Assembly (NCBI RefSeq): GCF_030294945.1
Contig: NZ_AP018448.1
Coordinates: forward strand, 124,001 to 188,000
Source: Streptomyces graminofaciens
GTDB taxonomy: Bacteria > Actinomycetota > Actinomycetes > Streptomycetales > Streptomycetaceae
DNA: 64,000 nt
Direction of reading: 5' to 3'
The position numbers and the translations under genes were made by a program. Below, piece after piece: positions 33,660 through 43,282 of the stretch (its first letter is position 1; each line of letters starts with the position of its first letter). A model generated the notes under the pieces. That model worked only from the letters and a program-made list of their open reading frames with translations, did not search any database and was not told the origin of the DNA.

Positions 33660-34016
33660 TCAGCCGTCGTGGCGGCGGCGGGCGTCGAGGATGTCAGGGG
33701 CATGCTGTTCAGCCCATTCGCGCACGGGGATGAGGGCTTGGAGCAGTGAGCGGCCGAGCGGGGTCAGCGAGTAGTCGACCCTCGGGGGCATGGACGGTGT
33801 CTTGGCGCGGTCGATCAGACCGTCATACTCCAGGGCGCGCAGCGTCTCGGTCAGCGCCTTCGAGGTCACACCGTCGACGAGCCTCTTCAGCTCGGTGAAC
33901 CTCATCGGCCCCTCGTCCAGGGCGGTCAGCACTGTCGGCGACCACCGGGCCCCGATCCGGTCGAGCACTAATCGGCTCGGGCAGCCGGCGGCCAGCAGTT
34001 CGTACGCAGCGCCCAT
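33660..34016 (-). CDS. HxlR-family transcriptional regulator
   Basis: 118 aa. The winged helix carries the HxlR signature: CPSRLVLDRIGARWSPTVLT, then MRFTELKRLVDGVTSKALTE and LRALEYDGLIDR, followed by RVDYSLTPLGRSLLQALIPV. The ATG at 34016 is chosen because GGAGG lies 7 bp upstream; the frame is open further but without a good start. Divergent from the hydrolase gene at 34131, which it probably controls, as is common for HxlR regulators. Confidence 0.9.
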   Translation of the reverse strand: MGAAYELLAAGCPSRLVLDRIGARWSPTVLTALDEGPMRFTELKRLVDGVTSKALTETLRALEYDGLIDRAKTPSMPPRVDYSLTPLGRSLLQALIPVREWAEQHAPDILDARRRHDG

Positions 34017-34130
34017 CTCGCGGTCCTCCGGGTCGGTTGCCTTGAAGATACAGGCATGCGGAGAGCTACCTTCGCCCCCGGGAACAGCCCGAACCACCCC
34101 CTCCGCAGCACAGAACGGAGCACCACCCAC

Positions 34131-34880
34131 ATGACCGTCGTTTTCGTTCACGGCGTGCCCGAGACTCCCGCCGTCTGGCAGTCCCTCCGTCGCCAGGTAG
34201 ACGGTGACAGCATCGCGCTGCGTCTGCCCGGCTTCGGCAGCCCCCTGCCCGACGCCTACCGCGGCAAGGATGACTTCGCGCAGTGGCTGACCGACGAACT
34301 GCGAGCGATCCCCGGCCCCTTGGATCTCGTGGGGCACGACTGGGGAGCCCATCTCGTGCTGCGAGCGGTGACCACGACGACGCTGCCGATCCGCAGCTGG
34401 GTCAGTGACGTCATGCATGCATGGCACCCCGACTACACCTGGCACGGCATCGCCCAGCAACTCATCGCGGACACCGGCGAGGAGTTCCTGGCGGCCCAGC
34501 GCCCGCCGGCCGGCTCGCTCGGCCCGCTCGTCGCGCCTCTCGGCGTCGACACCGCCCTAGCCGCACAGTTCGACGCCGCCCACGACGCCGGGATGGGCCG
34601 GGCGATCCTCTCGCTCTACCGCTCGGCCCCCGCGGGGTTCGCCCCCGACTGGGGGCATGACCTGCCAGCCGCCGCGCGTATCCCCGGGCTTGTTCTGATC
34701 CCTCAGGCCCACCCGCTCGGCGACGAACCACTCGCCGCGAGCGCCGGTGAGCGAGCGGGTGCGGCGATCGTACGGTTGCCAGGGCTCTCCCACCTCTGGA
34801 TGGCTCAGGACCCCGAAACCAGCGCCCGGGTCCTGACCGACTTCTGGAACACCCTCGAACCGTGGGCTCCCGCGCCCTAA
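34131..34880 (+). CDS. Alpha/beta hydrolase
   Basis: 249 aa. The oxyanion region VFVHGVPETPAVW is near the N-terminus. The nucleophile elbow is GHDWGA, with Asp as nucleophile as in haloalkane dehalogenases and epoxide hydrolases. The catalytic His is probably in LPGLSHLWMAQDPE near the C-terminus. Probably cytosolic. Divergent from the HxlR regulator, suggesting a response to a small toxic compound. The substrate is unknown. The stop is followed directly by an IS5 left end. Confidence 0.88.
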   Translation: MTVVFVHGVPETPAVWQSLRRQVDGDSIALRLPGFGSPLPDAYRGKDDFAQWLTDELRAIPGPLDLVGHDWGAHLVLRAVTTTTLPIRSWVSDVMHAWHPDYTWHGIAQQLIADTGEEFLAAQRPPAGSLGPLVAPLGVDTALAAQFDAAHDAGMGRAILSLYRSAPAGFAPDWGHDLPAAARIPGLVLIPQAHPLGDEPLAASAGERAGAAIVRLPGLSHLWMAQDPETSARVLTDFWNTLEPWAPAP

Positions 34881-35744
34881 GACGGTGTCCTATGTGGTGA
34901 GGCGGACGAGTCGCTTGTAGCAGCAAAGGGCGGCGGCGAGACCGAGAAAGGCCAGGTAGTTGCGGGGATTTCGTTCGTAGCGGGGGCTGAACCGGCGGTA
35001 GCCGGACAGCCAGGAGATGGTCCGCTCGATGACCCACCGGCGGCGGCCCAAACGTTCGCTGGACTCGATGCCTTTGCGGGCGATGCACACACCGATGCGC
35101 TTGCCACATAGCCATTTCCGCAGGTGAGGCACGTCGTACGCCTTGTCTGCATGGAGCCGTTGGGGCTTGAAGTGGCGCCGCGGTGGGGGGCGCGTCCCGT
35201 TTGGTGACCGGCCACCATCGGCTTCAGCCCTTCGCTGTCGTGGACGTTCGCGGCGGAGACGCCGACGACCAGGGGCAGTCCGTTCGCGTCCGACAGGACG
35301 TGCATCTTGGAACCCGGCTTGCCCCGGTCCACGGGGCTCGGGCCGGTATGACCGCCCCCTTTTTCGCCCTGACGTGGGCGGAGTCGAGGACGACGCGGGA
35401 GACATCGATCAGGCCCGCGTCGTCGAGTCGGTGCAGGACGGCCTCGTACAGACGGCCCCACACGCCGGCTCTGGACCAGATCAGGAACCGGCGATGGGCG
35501 GTGGACTTCGAGATCCCAAAGCAGGGTGGCAGGTAACGCCAGGAGCAGCCGCTGACCAGCACGTAGATGATCGCCGCGAACAGCGTCTCATCAGGCGTGT
35601 CCTGCGTTCCGCCGCCCTGCGGCCGCACCTTCGACGGTGGGATCAGCGGCTTCGCGATCTCCCACAGCCCGTCCGGAACAATCCAACTCCACGTACACCG
35701 CCCCATACATGGCTCAACGAGCCCTCACCACATGGGACACCGTC
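34881..35744 (-). mobile_element. IS5-family element (IS427-like)
   Basis: 864 bp with inverted repeats GACGGTGTCC(T/C)ATGTGGTGAGG at both ends. The transposase is encoded in overlapping frames on the minus strand, with an additional frameshift (see the gene entry). No clean target duplication was identified. Confidence 0.85.
34890..35706 (-). pseudogene. IS5/IS427-type transposase with frameshifts
   Basis: OrfA (35706 to about 35360) carries LVSGCSWRYLPPCFGISKST and LDSAHVRAKKG. The A-rich/G-rich run GCGAAAAAGGGGGCGG near 35365 fits the programmed frameshift of this group, after which HTGPSPVDRGKPGSKMHVLS continues. A second shift at a C-run near 35190 then leads to RLHADKAYDVPHLRKWL (Asp) and RRRWVIERTISWLSGYRRF (Glu). 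Because of the second shift the element is probably inactive. Confidence 0.75.
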
Positions 35745-36056
35745 CAAGTGCTGCCCAAAACCGTCGACAAACGTTGCTCGCTCTCGCTTACGAAACCAAC
35801 CAGGCCGCGCGCGATGGCGACGCTGATGCGTTCACCCAGATCTGCATGAGAAGGCACGGCGGTTGGGGGTGGGGTCTGTGCCCTGGACGAGGGCCACGAG
35901 GCCCTGCTGGAGGAGCCGTACCGGGGCTACGGCCGCGACGGCCTGCGTAATCACGCGGGTGGGCAGCACTCCCGGTGATGCGTTTGCGGACGCTGCGACC
36001 ATCCTGTGGCCGACCCGGTGCAAGAGGCGGCGCTCGGTGCAGAACCGAACCGGCAG
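35745..36056. other. No gene recognised
   Basis: About 310 bp between the IS5 element and the terminator of the RTX-like gene. Short frames only; none is supported. Confidence 0.4.
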
Positions 36057-36088
36057 AGGGCCGGCACCCGATACCAGGTCCCGGCCCT
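36057..36088 (-). terminator. Hairpin downstream of the RTX-like gene
   Basis: AGGGCCGG (36057-36064) pairs with CCGGCCCT (36081-36088) across a 16-base loop, starting 13 bp after the stop of the minus-strand gene at 36102. No U-tract. Confidence 0.4.
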
Positions 36089-36101
36089 GCGGATGAGCGG
36101 C

Positions 36102-36710
36102 TCAGCTCTCGCAGTCGAACTCCTGGTCGCCCACGTCCCCCGGGCAGATGTCCGTGCCGGTGTCGCCGTTGGAGGAGTCGTTGCCTCCCACGCCGTCGAT
36201 GGCGCCCAGCCTGTCGTTTCCGGCGTTGCCGTCCATGATGTCCCGGCCGGCCCCACCGACGATCTCGTCGTCGCCCGCACCGCCGATCAGGATGTCGTTG
36301 CCGTCGCCCCCGACCAGGACAGCGCGTTGTGTGCTGTCGATCGTCTGGAGAGTGTCGCCGCCCGCGTCGCCGTTGAGCGTGGCCCGCAGGCTCGCCCGCA
36401 GGATGACCGTGTCATTGCGGTCGCCCGCGCTGAGGATGATCGTCCGTGTGCCCGCCGGGCAGGACACCGAGTTGGCGCTGAGCTGGGTACAACCCGCCCC
36501 CGCGGTGACGGTGTCACCGTTGTCGATGACGGTGATGTTGCTGCCGGACGGGTTGATGATGATCTGGTTCGCCTTGTCGGCCGCGGCGTTGATATTGATG
36601 AAGGCCGAGTTCGCGGTCACACCGGTGGCGGCGTGGGCCTGCCCGGCCGACAAAGCCAGCGCCGCGCCCATCGCGCCTGCCATCACCACGGCCTGTAAAC
36701 CCTTGCGCAT
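36102..36710 (-). CDS. Secreted RTX-type calcium-binding repeat protein
   Basis: 202 aa. Sec signal peptide MRKGLQAVVMAGAMGAALAL with an AHA cleavage site near residue 27. The body is a beta-roll: imperfect NDTVILRASLRATLNGDAGG repeats merge into classic GGxGxDxhx nonapeptides (GGDGNDILIGGAGDDEIVGG AGRD). Two Cys in the middle (CTQL...VSCPAG) and two near the end (DICPGD, FDCES) may form disulfides. Such repeats bind Ca2+ outside the cell. Role unknown; possibly a cell-surface or matrix protein. Monocistronic. Confidence 0.85.
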   Translation of the reverse strand: MRKGLQAVVMAGAMGAALALSAGQAHAATGVTANSAFININAAADKANQIIINPSGSNITVIDNGDTVTAGAGCTQLSANSVSCPAGTRTIILSAGDRNDTVILRASLRATLNGDAGGDTLQTIDSTQRAVLVGGDGNDILIGGAGDDEIVGGAGRDIMDGNAGNDRLGAIDGVGGNDSSNGDTGTDICPGDVGDQEFDCES

Positions 36711-37254
36711 CGAGGTTCCCACTGTTCCTCCAGTCAGTACGGTGCCTGCGATCAAGCATTGACGGGGAAAGAGGGCCGCGCATGGGGAGAGAACCCCCAG
36801 ATAGTGTTCGAGCCGGATGGGACGAGCCCGTCGGGCCCGGCGCCCTGGGGTCCGGAGAAACGGGGCAACCGCATGCCACTCCCCCATCTGCGCAGCACGG
36901 ACAGTGAGCGGCACCGTGCTACCCGGTACCGGCGTACGGGGGCGGGCTGTGAAACTCCGCAGCTTCCCACCGGCACTCTGGCCGGAACACGGCGGGCCGC
37001 ACCGGGCGCAGGGCGGCGGTTTGTGCGAGTACTGCCGCCGCAGTCCGCCGACTCGCTACGGTCAGCGCATGACCAGTGACGGTGTAGTCGTGGACGAAGC
37101 GATCCTCGCGGCATGAAACTCGTACCGGGGGGCGGCGCCGCTCGTTGAGCCGACGGCCCCCTTGCTCGCGCCTACCTGCGGAACGCGGCGGAGACGTAGC
37201 ACCCGCCCAGATCAAGTCCTTAGCGCCAACGGCTGTTTCCGTTGTAGACCGAAG
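36711..37254. other. No supported gene
   Basis: About 540 bp upstream of the RTX-like gene. It contains its promoter region and short open frames without support. Confidence 0.4.
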
Positions 37255-37500
37255 TCAGGCGGCCAGACCCAGGGAGCGGGTCGGGTTCTGGTTCCAGGGG
37301 ACCTTTTTGCGGCGGTGGGCGTCGAAGGCGGTGCTGCGCAGGGAGTGCCGTGAGTGCACGACGACGGTCTCGGGCGGGTTGCCGGCGGCCAGGGCCTGCT
37401 GGATCCAGTCGCGTCGGAAGCTGTGGCCGGTGATGCGCCGGACCGCGGCGCGGGTGGCGCGGCGGGCGGTCCGCCGGGCTTCGGCGGGCCGACCCAGCCG
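37255..37500 (-). pseudogene. C-terminal fragment of a tyrosine recombinase/integrase
   Basis: The minus strand reads VRRITGHSFRRDWIQQALAA and NPPETVVVHSRHSLRSTAFD, then HRRKKVPWNQNPTRSLGLAA and a stop at 37255. GHSFRRDW carries the HxxR catalytic pair and the region fits the end of Streptomyces integrases. The N-terminal and middle parts are absent. It is of the same broad type as the fragment at 20110-21717 but a different portion, so the two may derive from one or two old elements. Confidence 0.6.
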
Positions 37501-37651
37501 CCCGCACCGCGAACGGGGGTGGCGGACTCGGTGAACGCGTGACGACTGCTCGTACCACGGTGGTCGGGGCCCGGGAGATCTTCCTCCAGGGCCCTTTCAC
37601 ATAGGCTCATCGGGCTGATCAAGCAGCTCTCACCAACCAACGGGAGAACCC

Positions 37652-38632
37652 ATGAACGACGCCTTGAGCCGCCGCACCCTGCTCCGCGCGGGAGGAGGTC
37701 TCTCACTGGCCGCGGTAGGGCTCGGATTCGGCACGGGGGCCGCGTCGGCCGCGGTGCCGACTTCTCAGCGGTTCACGCTGGCCACAACCTCCTCGAACGA
37801 CCTCTACCGGGGCCGGGCGCTTCGGGACGGCACGGTGATGCAGAGCTTCGCCTTCGACCAGACCAACCAGCGGTTGTTCGTGGCCCAGTTGCGCCAGGGC
37901 TCGGGGGCCGACTCGGGCGACCTGTGCATCACCGAACTCTCCTGGTCGACCTGGAACGCGATCGGCCACATGTACCTGACGGGCTTCGGCCACGCGGTCT
38001 CCATAGGCGCGCAGGCCGTGGGCTCCTCGACGTATCTGTGGGTCGACGCAGTCGCGGACACCAGCGGCTTCGGACAGCGGCTGGGGCGCTTCAAGTACAC
38101 CAACGGCACTACGCTGAGCGCCTCGTCGTCGGCGGTCACGAAGCACACGCCAGTCTCCTCGGCGAACCGGCACACCTGTGCCATCGACCCCACGCACAAT
38201 CGCCTGATCGTGCGCTACCGGCCGACGGGCTCGGCCACCCACCGCTTCGCCGCGTACGACCTGACCGACGCCACCAACGGCAACTTCGGCAGCCGCCTGG
38301 TGGACTTCCAGGAACCGTCCCGGATCGACGCCGCGAACTTCCAGGGGTACACGGCATACGGCCAGTACTTGTACTGCCTCACGGGCCACAGCAAGGACGT
38401 CACCGGCGAGGCCGACACAGACACGGTCCTCTGGAGCGTCAACATGAACACCGGACAGATAGCGGAGGAGTTCCTCACCGGGGCCGGCTCCACCCTCACC
38501 TTCCGTGAACCGGAGGGCATGGCCGTCTACACCACCGCCGGAGGAGAGCCCCGCCTCTTCTTCGGCTTCGCCTCCGGCGAGAGAGAGGGCGAACGCCTCT
38601 CCAACGTCTTCTACAAGAACGTCCTCGTCTGA
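37652..38632 (+). CDS. Tat-exported beta-propeller-like protein
   Basis: 326 aa. Twin-arginine signal SRRTLLRAGGGLSLAAVGLG with an ASA cleavage site near residue 34. The mature part has repeated Tyr/Phe-Asp blocks (QSFAFDQTNQRLFVAQL, HTCAIDPTHNRLIVRYRP, AAYDLTD) typical of a propeller, and ends FREPEGMAVYTTAGGEPRLF FGFASG. This resembles the phage P68-type receptor-binding/TagC-like propellers annotated as teichoic-acid-biosynthesis C-like in Streptomyces. GGGAGAA precedes the ATG. Probably a secreted carbohydrate- or wall-binding protein; no enzymatic residue can be assigned. Confidence 0.85.
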   Translation: MNDALSRRTLLRAGGGLSLAAVGLGFGTGAASAAVPTSQRFTLATTSSNDLYRGRALRDGTVMQSFAFDQTNQRLFVAQLRQGSGADSGDLCITELSWSTWNAIGHMYLTGFGHAVSIGAQAVGSSTYLWVDAVADTSGFGQRLGRFKYTNGTTLSASSSAVTKHTPVSSANRHTCAIDPTHNRLIVRYRPTGSATHRFAAYDLTDATNGNFGSRLVDFQEPSRIDAANFQGYTAYGQYLYCLTGHSKDVTGEADTDTVLWSVNMNTGQIAEEFLTGAGSTLTFREPEGMAVYTTAGGEPRLFFGFASGEREGERLSNVFYKNVLV

Positions 38633-39076
38633 CGGCCGTCCGGACCGGTCGACCTGGCCGGACCGGTCAGACAGCTCGAAGCCGCCCATGCCCTCATCTG
38701 GCCGGCACGTCCGCGCCGTCATCGCGGGGCTCCGGCGTCACGACGCCCCTCTCTCACATGGACCCTCGGTGACACGGGGGCATTCAGTGGGCGGGACAAC
38801 GCAGCAAACGCTGTCGCGCACCGCGTCACGCAGCCCTGAAGTCGCGTCAGACCCACTGTGAACACGGGGTCTCGAGGGATGTACGCAAGGCGGAATGGCC
38901 GATTTCCCGTGCCTCGTGCGCCTGCCGTGACAGAAAAGCATTCTTGTGGTGAGTGGGAGATCGTGTGACGGTTAGGGAACTGACCTGTACATGCGGTCAA
39001 TGCCTGACCAGTGGATTCACCGCATGCGCCGTATCGGAACGGGCCGGTCAACCATCGGCCCGGAATGGGGGAAGAC
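38633..39076. other. Intergenic, with a repeated palindromic motif
   Basis: Immediately after the preceding stop there are two direct copies of CCGGACCGGTC about 18 bp apart (38641-38670), each containing the palindrome GACCGGTC. They could fold as a terminator or bind a protein. No gene otherwise. Confidence 0.35.
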
Positions 39077-39673
39077 ATGAACGCATTGCGTGCATCAGCC
39101 GGATCGGTTCTCGCTGCAGGCCTGTTGTTCGGCGGCGTCGTCGCCGTACCGGGACAGGCAGGGGCTGCCGAAGGGACCAACGGACACTGTGTGTACAACG
39201 TGTCCACGGGTGCTACGGCATGTCACAGCACCTTCCGCGCGGCCGTCGTCGACGCCACCAACGGGAAGGTGACCAACGCGTCGCCCGTAGCCCGTACAGC
39301 CCTTTCCGACACGTCGTTCCTGAAGCGGCTGGAGGGGCCCATGCCCGCGACGGAGGCCACCGCCGCAGCGGTCGACTACGTCCTGTCCATCGAGTACGAC
39401 ATCGCCAACCTCAGCCCCTCCGGCGGCACCCTCACCATCACGGCGGGCGGGCCCTGTGTGGCGGACGGGCAGCGGGACTTCACCGTGAACGACGTCCGGG
39501 ACGCCTGGCCCTCGTGGAACGACCGGATCTCGTCCTTCCAGGGCTTCAACACCTGCGACGTCAACCACTACGAGCACCAGGTCCGCAACGGCGGTGACAC
39601 CACCGGCCCGAAGCGCTCCATGACGACCATGGGCGACATGTCCAACAAGACGACCGGGCTGACCTTCGGCTGA
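39077..39673 (+). CDS. Small secreted protein, crystallin/peptidase-inhibitor-like
   Basis: 198 aa from the ATG at 39077 (GGGGGAAG upstream). Sec signal peptide with AGA cleavage near residue 30. The mature chain has few Cys (GHCVYNVSTGATACHSTF; GGPCVADG; FNTCDVNHYEHQVRNGG) and an N-terminal and C-terminal half reminiscent of beta/gamma-crystallin-like or I36-type inhibitor folds. Secreted; function unknown. It is followed by a strong terminator, so it is monocistronic. Confidence 0.78.
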   Translation: MNALRASAGSVLAAGLLFGGVVAVPGQAGAAEGTNGHCVYNVSTGATACHSTFRAAVVDATNGKVTNASPVARTALSDTSFLKRLEGPMPATEATAAAVDYVLSIEYDIANLSPSGGTLTITAGGPCVADGQRDFTVNDVRDAWPSWNDRISSFQGFNTCDVNHYEHQVRNGGDTTGPKRSMTTMGDMSNKTTGLTFG

Positions 39674-39690
39674 CCCGAGCCGATCGCCCG

Positions 39691-39723
39691 CCGGGCCGGT
39701 GGCGTCTCTTGCCACCGGCCCGG
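39691..39723 (+). terminator. Perfect 13-bp stem terminator
   Basis: CCGGGCCGGTGGC (39691-39703) and GCCACCGGCCCGG (39711-39723) with a 7-base loop, 17 bp after the stop at 39673. No U-tract follows. Confidence 0.75.
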
Positions 39724-39928
39724 CACGCATGTACCGCCGGTGCGAACCCGCGCACCACCGGACGGCCGGTCGGGCGCGACCCCGACCGGCCGCATCCCGC
39801 ACTGGTCGGCATGGCGCTGTCGACGACAACACCGAGCCCGCATCAGCCGCTGCAAACGACGCGGACACAGCCCATGCCACTGCCCAGCAGTCAGAACAAG
39901 CACATGGCGGTACCAGTGCCGCGGCACT

Positions 39929-40935
39929 GGGCCGTTTCTGATGGCTCTTGGTTGGCTGGGGGATCTCGAGAGTGGCTGGGCAGGACGCTCGTATGGTGCG
40001 GCGGCATGAGCTCACGGACGCGCAGTGGCGGAAGATCGAAGCTCTCCTGCCCGGCAACGGCAAGCCGGGCGGGCCGTGGGCGGATCACCGCAGGGTGATC
40101 AACGGGGTGCTGTTCCGGGCCCGGACCGGGGTGCCCTGGCCTGACCTGCCCGAACGGTACGGTCCCTGGCAGACCGTCCATGAGCGTCACCGCCGCTGGT
40201 CCGCCGACGGGACCTGGAAGGCCGTCCTTGAGGAGTTGCAGATCGAGGCCGATGCCGGTGACCCGGACGGGACGCTCGCCGGCCAGGTGGACCGGCAGCA
40301 GGAGTGGGCCGTGAACATCGACTCCACCTCCTGCCGTGCGCATCAGCACGCGGCCGGGGCGCCCCGCAAGCCTCCGGCCGACCACCCGCACAAGGGGGCG
40401 GGGAACGTGAGGAGGCAGATGGGCACGAGGCGTTGGGGCGCTCACGGGGCGGGCTGACCAGCAAGGTCCATCTGCTCTCCGACGACCGTGCCCGCCCGCT
40501 GCACTGGCTGACCTCGCCCCGTCAGCGGGGTGACAGCCCGATGTTCACCCCGGTGCTGGACGGCTTACGCGTCCGGCGCCGCGCACCGGGCCGCCCGCGC
40601 AGCCGGCCGGACCGGGTGCGCGGCGACACGGCGTACTCAAGCCGCGAGAACCGCACCTACCTGCGGCGGTGCGGGATCAAGACCACCATCGCGCAGCCCG
40701 ACGATCAGCGGGCTCATCGCAAGCGCCGGGGGCGAGCCGGAGGCCGGCCCCCGGCCTTCGACAGGGCCCAGTACCGCCGTCGCAACGCGGTCGAGCGGTG
40801 CGTGAACAAGTGGAAGCAGTTCCGCGCCGTCGCCACCCGATACGACGAACGCGACTACACCTTCAACGGCACCTGACCGTCACCGCGATCGTCATCTGGC
40901 TCCGCGGCACTGTCCAACAACCATCAGAAGGGCCC
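39929..40935 (+). mobile_element. IS5-family element
   Basis: About 1.0 kb with imperfect inverted repeats GGGCCGTTTCTGATGG (left) and GGGCCCTTCTGATGG (right, reversed). It encodes one transposase in two frames on the plus strand. Confidence 0.8.
39993..40876 (+). pseudogene. IS5-family transposase in two frames
   Basis: Frame 1 (39993-40457) has LTDAQWRKIEALLPG, RYGPWQTVHERHRRWSADGT W and [15 protein letters not shown] (Asp). Frame 2 (from about 40400 to 40876) has ALGRSRGGLTSKVHLLSDDR, VRGDTAYSSRENRTYLRRCG (Asp) and NAVERCVNKWKQFRAVATRY (Glu). The shift falls at a G-rich run near 40395-40410. It could be programmed, but many relatives encode a single frame, so I treat it as damaged. Confidence 0.7.
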
Positions 40936-41422
40936 TAAACGGGCATCTGATCCGCGTAGTCGGTGTTCTGGGAGGTTTTGCGACTGATGCTGTTGATGGT
41001 CGTTGGATGAGGCGTGAGTGTTCGTCGTCCGTACATCCGGAGGGCCTCACTGACCGTGAACAGGTCCTCCTTCCCGGACGGATTCGCACCCCCATACGAA
41101 CGCATCGGCTCGATCTCCACCGCCGCATCCCCGAGCCGCCACGGGGCACGGCTCGTCGCGGCCACCCGGTCCCGCCCCGGCTTGACCAGCTCGTCGCAGC
41201 GCCCCCCGGGTCACACTCCCGATCATCGGGGGCATCCGGACATCCCCCGGCGGACCTGGGTGCGGCACCTTGTCCATGCCGTCAACGTGCCCCGGCAGGC
41301 CGTCACTCCGCACCGTCCAGCCGCTCCACGCACCTGCCAGGGGTGCACGGTCCCGCAGTGAAGCCGGACCTCGTCCGTCAGAGAGTGCCTTTCCGTCGCG
41401 GCTGTCCTGCGTGGTCGCCGGT
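40936..41422. other. Gap with an uncertain small minus-strand frame
   Basis: A frame at 41165-40935 reads DAAVEIEPMRSYGGANPSGK EDLFTVSEALRMYG, looks protein-like in its first half and then runs into the IS end. A GTG at 41163-41165 could be a start but has no ribosome site. It may be a truncated gene. Not recognised. Confidence 0.25.
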
Positions 41423-42199
41423 TCAGGCGTCCGCGCGCAGTGCGTCAGAGATCGACTTGGCGCCGCCGTGCACGGTCAGTCCGCCGTCGACTGGTATCTC
41501 GGCCCCCGTGATGAAGGACGCCTCGTCGGAGAGCAGGAAGACGACGAGGGGGGTGATCTCGTCGACGGTTCCGGTGCGGCCGAGCGGTGTCTCGCGGACG
41601 TTCGCCTCTCGGAACGCGGGCGCCGCGGAGGCGGTCATGTCCGTTTCGATGAAGCCGGGGTGGACGATGTTCACGCGGATGCCGGCGGGCCCCAGTTCCA
41701 TGGCGGCGGTCCGCGACAGGCCGCGCAGCGCCCACTTGCTGGACGTGTAGGCGACCGGGTAGTGGCCGGTGAGCGCGGCGGACGAGCCGACGTTCACGAT
41801 CGAGGAGCCGGGTGGCATCAGCGGGGCCAGGTGCTGGATGCCCAGCAGCGGGCCGGTGACGTTGACCGCGTGGACCCGGGCCATGTCCTCGGGGCGCACG
41901 TCGTCGATCCGGGCCCGCCAGGTGACGCCCGCGTTGTTGACCAGGCCGTGCACCTGCCCGTACGCCTCACGCAGGTCGGCGGCGAGTTCCGCCCAGTCCT
42001 TCTCGCTCGTGACGTCGAGACGGCGGCAGCCGGGTGCCTGCGTGACGTCGGTGGCGATCACCCGGGCGCCCTCGCGGGTCAGCGCCTCTGCCTCCGCGGC
42101 GCCCTGGCCACCGGCCGCGCCCGTGACCACGACGACCTTGCCGAGGAGCCTCCCCCCGCCTTCGGCCGGCAGGTGCCGCCAGGGATGGAGATCGGTCAC
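41423..42199 (-). CDS. Short-chain dehydrogenase/reductase (SDR)
   Basis: 258 aa. Classical SDR: cofactor loop TGAAGGQG, the Asp of IATDVTQ suggesting NAD preference, NNAG, the catalytic Ser in NVGSSAA and YTSSK (Tyr/Lys), then HPGFIETDM. Last gene of the minus-strand catabolic operon; its ATG overlaps the stop of the FAH gene as ATGA. Likely oxidises an alcohol or dihydrodiol intermediate of the aromatic pathway. Exact substrate unknown. Confidence 0.92.
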   Translation of the reverse strand: MTDLHPWRHLPAEGGGRLLGKVVVVTGAAGGQGAAEAEALTREGARVIATDVTQAPGCRRLDVTSEKDWAELAADLREAYGQVHGLVNNAGVTWRARIDDVRPEDMARVHAVNVTGPLLGIQHLAPLMPPGSSIVNVGSSAALTGHYPVAYTSSKWALRGLSRTAAMELGPAGIRVNIVHPGFIETDMTASAAPAFREANVRETPLGRTGTVDEITPLVVFLLSDEASFITGAEIPVDGGLTVHGGAKSISDALRADA

Positions 42200-43167
42200 G
42201 GCCGTTGCCTCGTGCGGCGTCGGGCGACGGGAACGGTCATGGGGTCCGGGCCGGCCACCACGGTGTTGGAGACGGAGCCGATGCCCTCGACGGTGAGGGT
42301 GACCGTGTCGCCGGGCTTGAGGGGAGGCGGGGACTGTTCACCCCGCACACCCCACAGCTCGGCGAGGCAGCCGCCGTTTCCGCAGGTCCCGGAACCGAGG
42401 ACGTCGCCGGGGCGGACGACGGTGCCGCGTGAGGCGTAGGCGGTCATCTCCTCGAAGGTCCAGCTCATGTTGGACAGCAGGTCCTTGCCGACGACCTCGC
42501 CGTTCACCGAGGCGGTGAGGCCGAGCCGCAGGAAGCCGTCCGTGTCGCGGTACTTCCCCAGCTCGTCGGCGGTGACCAGGTAAGGACCCAGCGTGGTGGC
42601 GGTGTCCTTGCCCTTGCAGGGGCCGAGGCCGACCTTCATCTCGGCGGACTGCAGGTCCCGTGCCGACCAGTCGTTGAAGACGGTGTAGCCGACGATGTGG
42701 TCGCGGGCCTGCTCGGGCGTGAGGTCGCGGCCCTCCTTTCCGATCACGGCGGCGACCTCCAGCTCGAAGTCGAGCACGCTCGACCCCGGCGGCACGGGGA
42801 TGTCGTCGTGCGGCCCGTACATCGCGTAGGGGTTGCCGAAGTAGAACGTCGGGGCCGCGTACCACCGCTCCGGTACCCCGGCAGCCCCGTCCACGGACCG
42901 CCGTACGCCCTCGACGTGTTCCTCGAAGGTGACGAAGTCCCGCACGGTGGGCGGCTGGAGCGGCGCCAGCAGGCGCACGTCAGAGAGGTGGGGGCCGGCC
43001 GGAACGTCGAGAGCCGCGGAGCCCGCGTCGAGCAGCTCGGGCAGACCACCGCCCTCGGCGAGCAGGCAGGTCAGCGAGCTGACGCCGGGCAGGGGGTGGA
43101 GCGTGCCGTCCTCTGAGACGACGGCCACGTGGCGGTGGTTGCGGTACTCGTACGCGGCGAAACGCAT
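42196..43167 (-). CDS. Fumarylacetoacetate-hydrolase-family protein (1)
   Basis: 323 aa. FAH fold: VRDFVTFEEHVEG, FELEVAAVIGKEGRDL (metal-binding Glu residues), VFNDWSARDLQ, then GPCKGKDTATTLGPYLVTAD and GSGTCGNGGCLAELWG near the end. Members hydrolyse or decarboxylate acylpyruvates and oxalocrotonate-type products of ring cleavage. AGGAAA lies before the ATG; co-translated with the SDR downstream. Here it should act after the extradiol dioxygenase. Confidence 0.9.
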   Translation of the reverse strand: MRFAAYEYRNHRHVAVVSEDGTLHPLPGVSSLTCLLAEGGGLPELLDAGSAALDVPAGPHLSDVRLLAPLQPPTVRDFVTFEEHVEGVRRSVDGAAGVPERWYAAPTFYFGNPYAMYGPHDDIPVPPGSSVLDFELEVAAVIGKEGRDLTPEQARDHIVGYTVFNDWSARDLQSAEMKVGLGPCKGKDTATTLGPYLVTADELGKYRDTDGFLRLGLTASVNGEVVGKDLLSNMSWTFEEMTAYASRGTVVRPGDVLGSGTCGNGGCLAELWGVRGEQSPPPLKPGDTVTLTVEGIGSVSNTVVAGPDPMTVPVARRRTRQRP

Positions 43168-43282
43168 GGCGGTTTCCTGTCGGCTGTCGGCATGAGGGGT
43201 GGCACGAAGGCCGGGGGCGCGGCATGGGAGTCAGGGCAGTTGACCGGGCAACCGCCCCCCGGGGGACTGAAACCTCCGCCGA

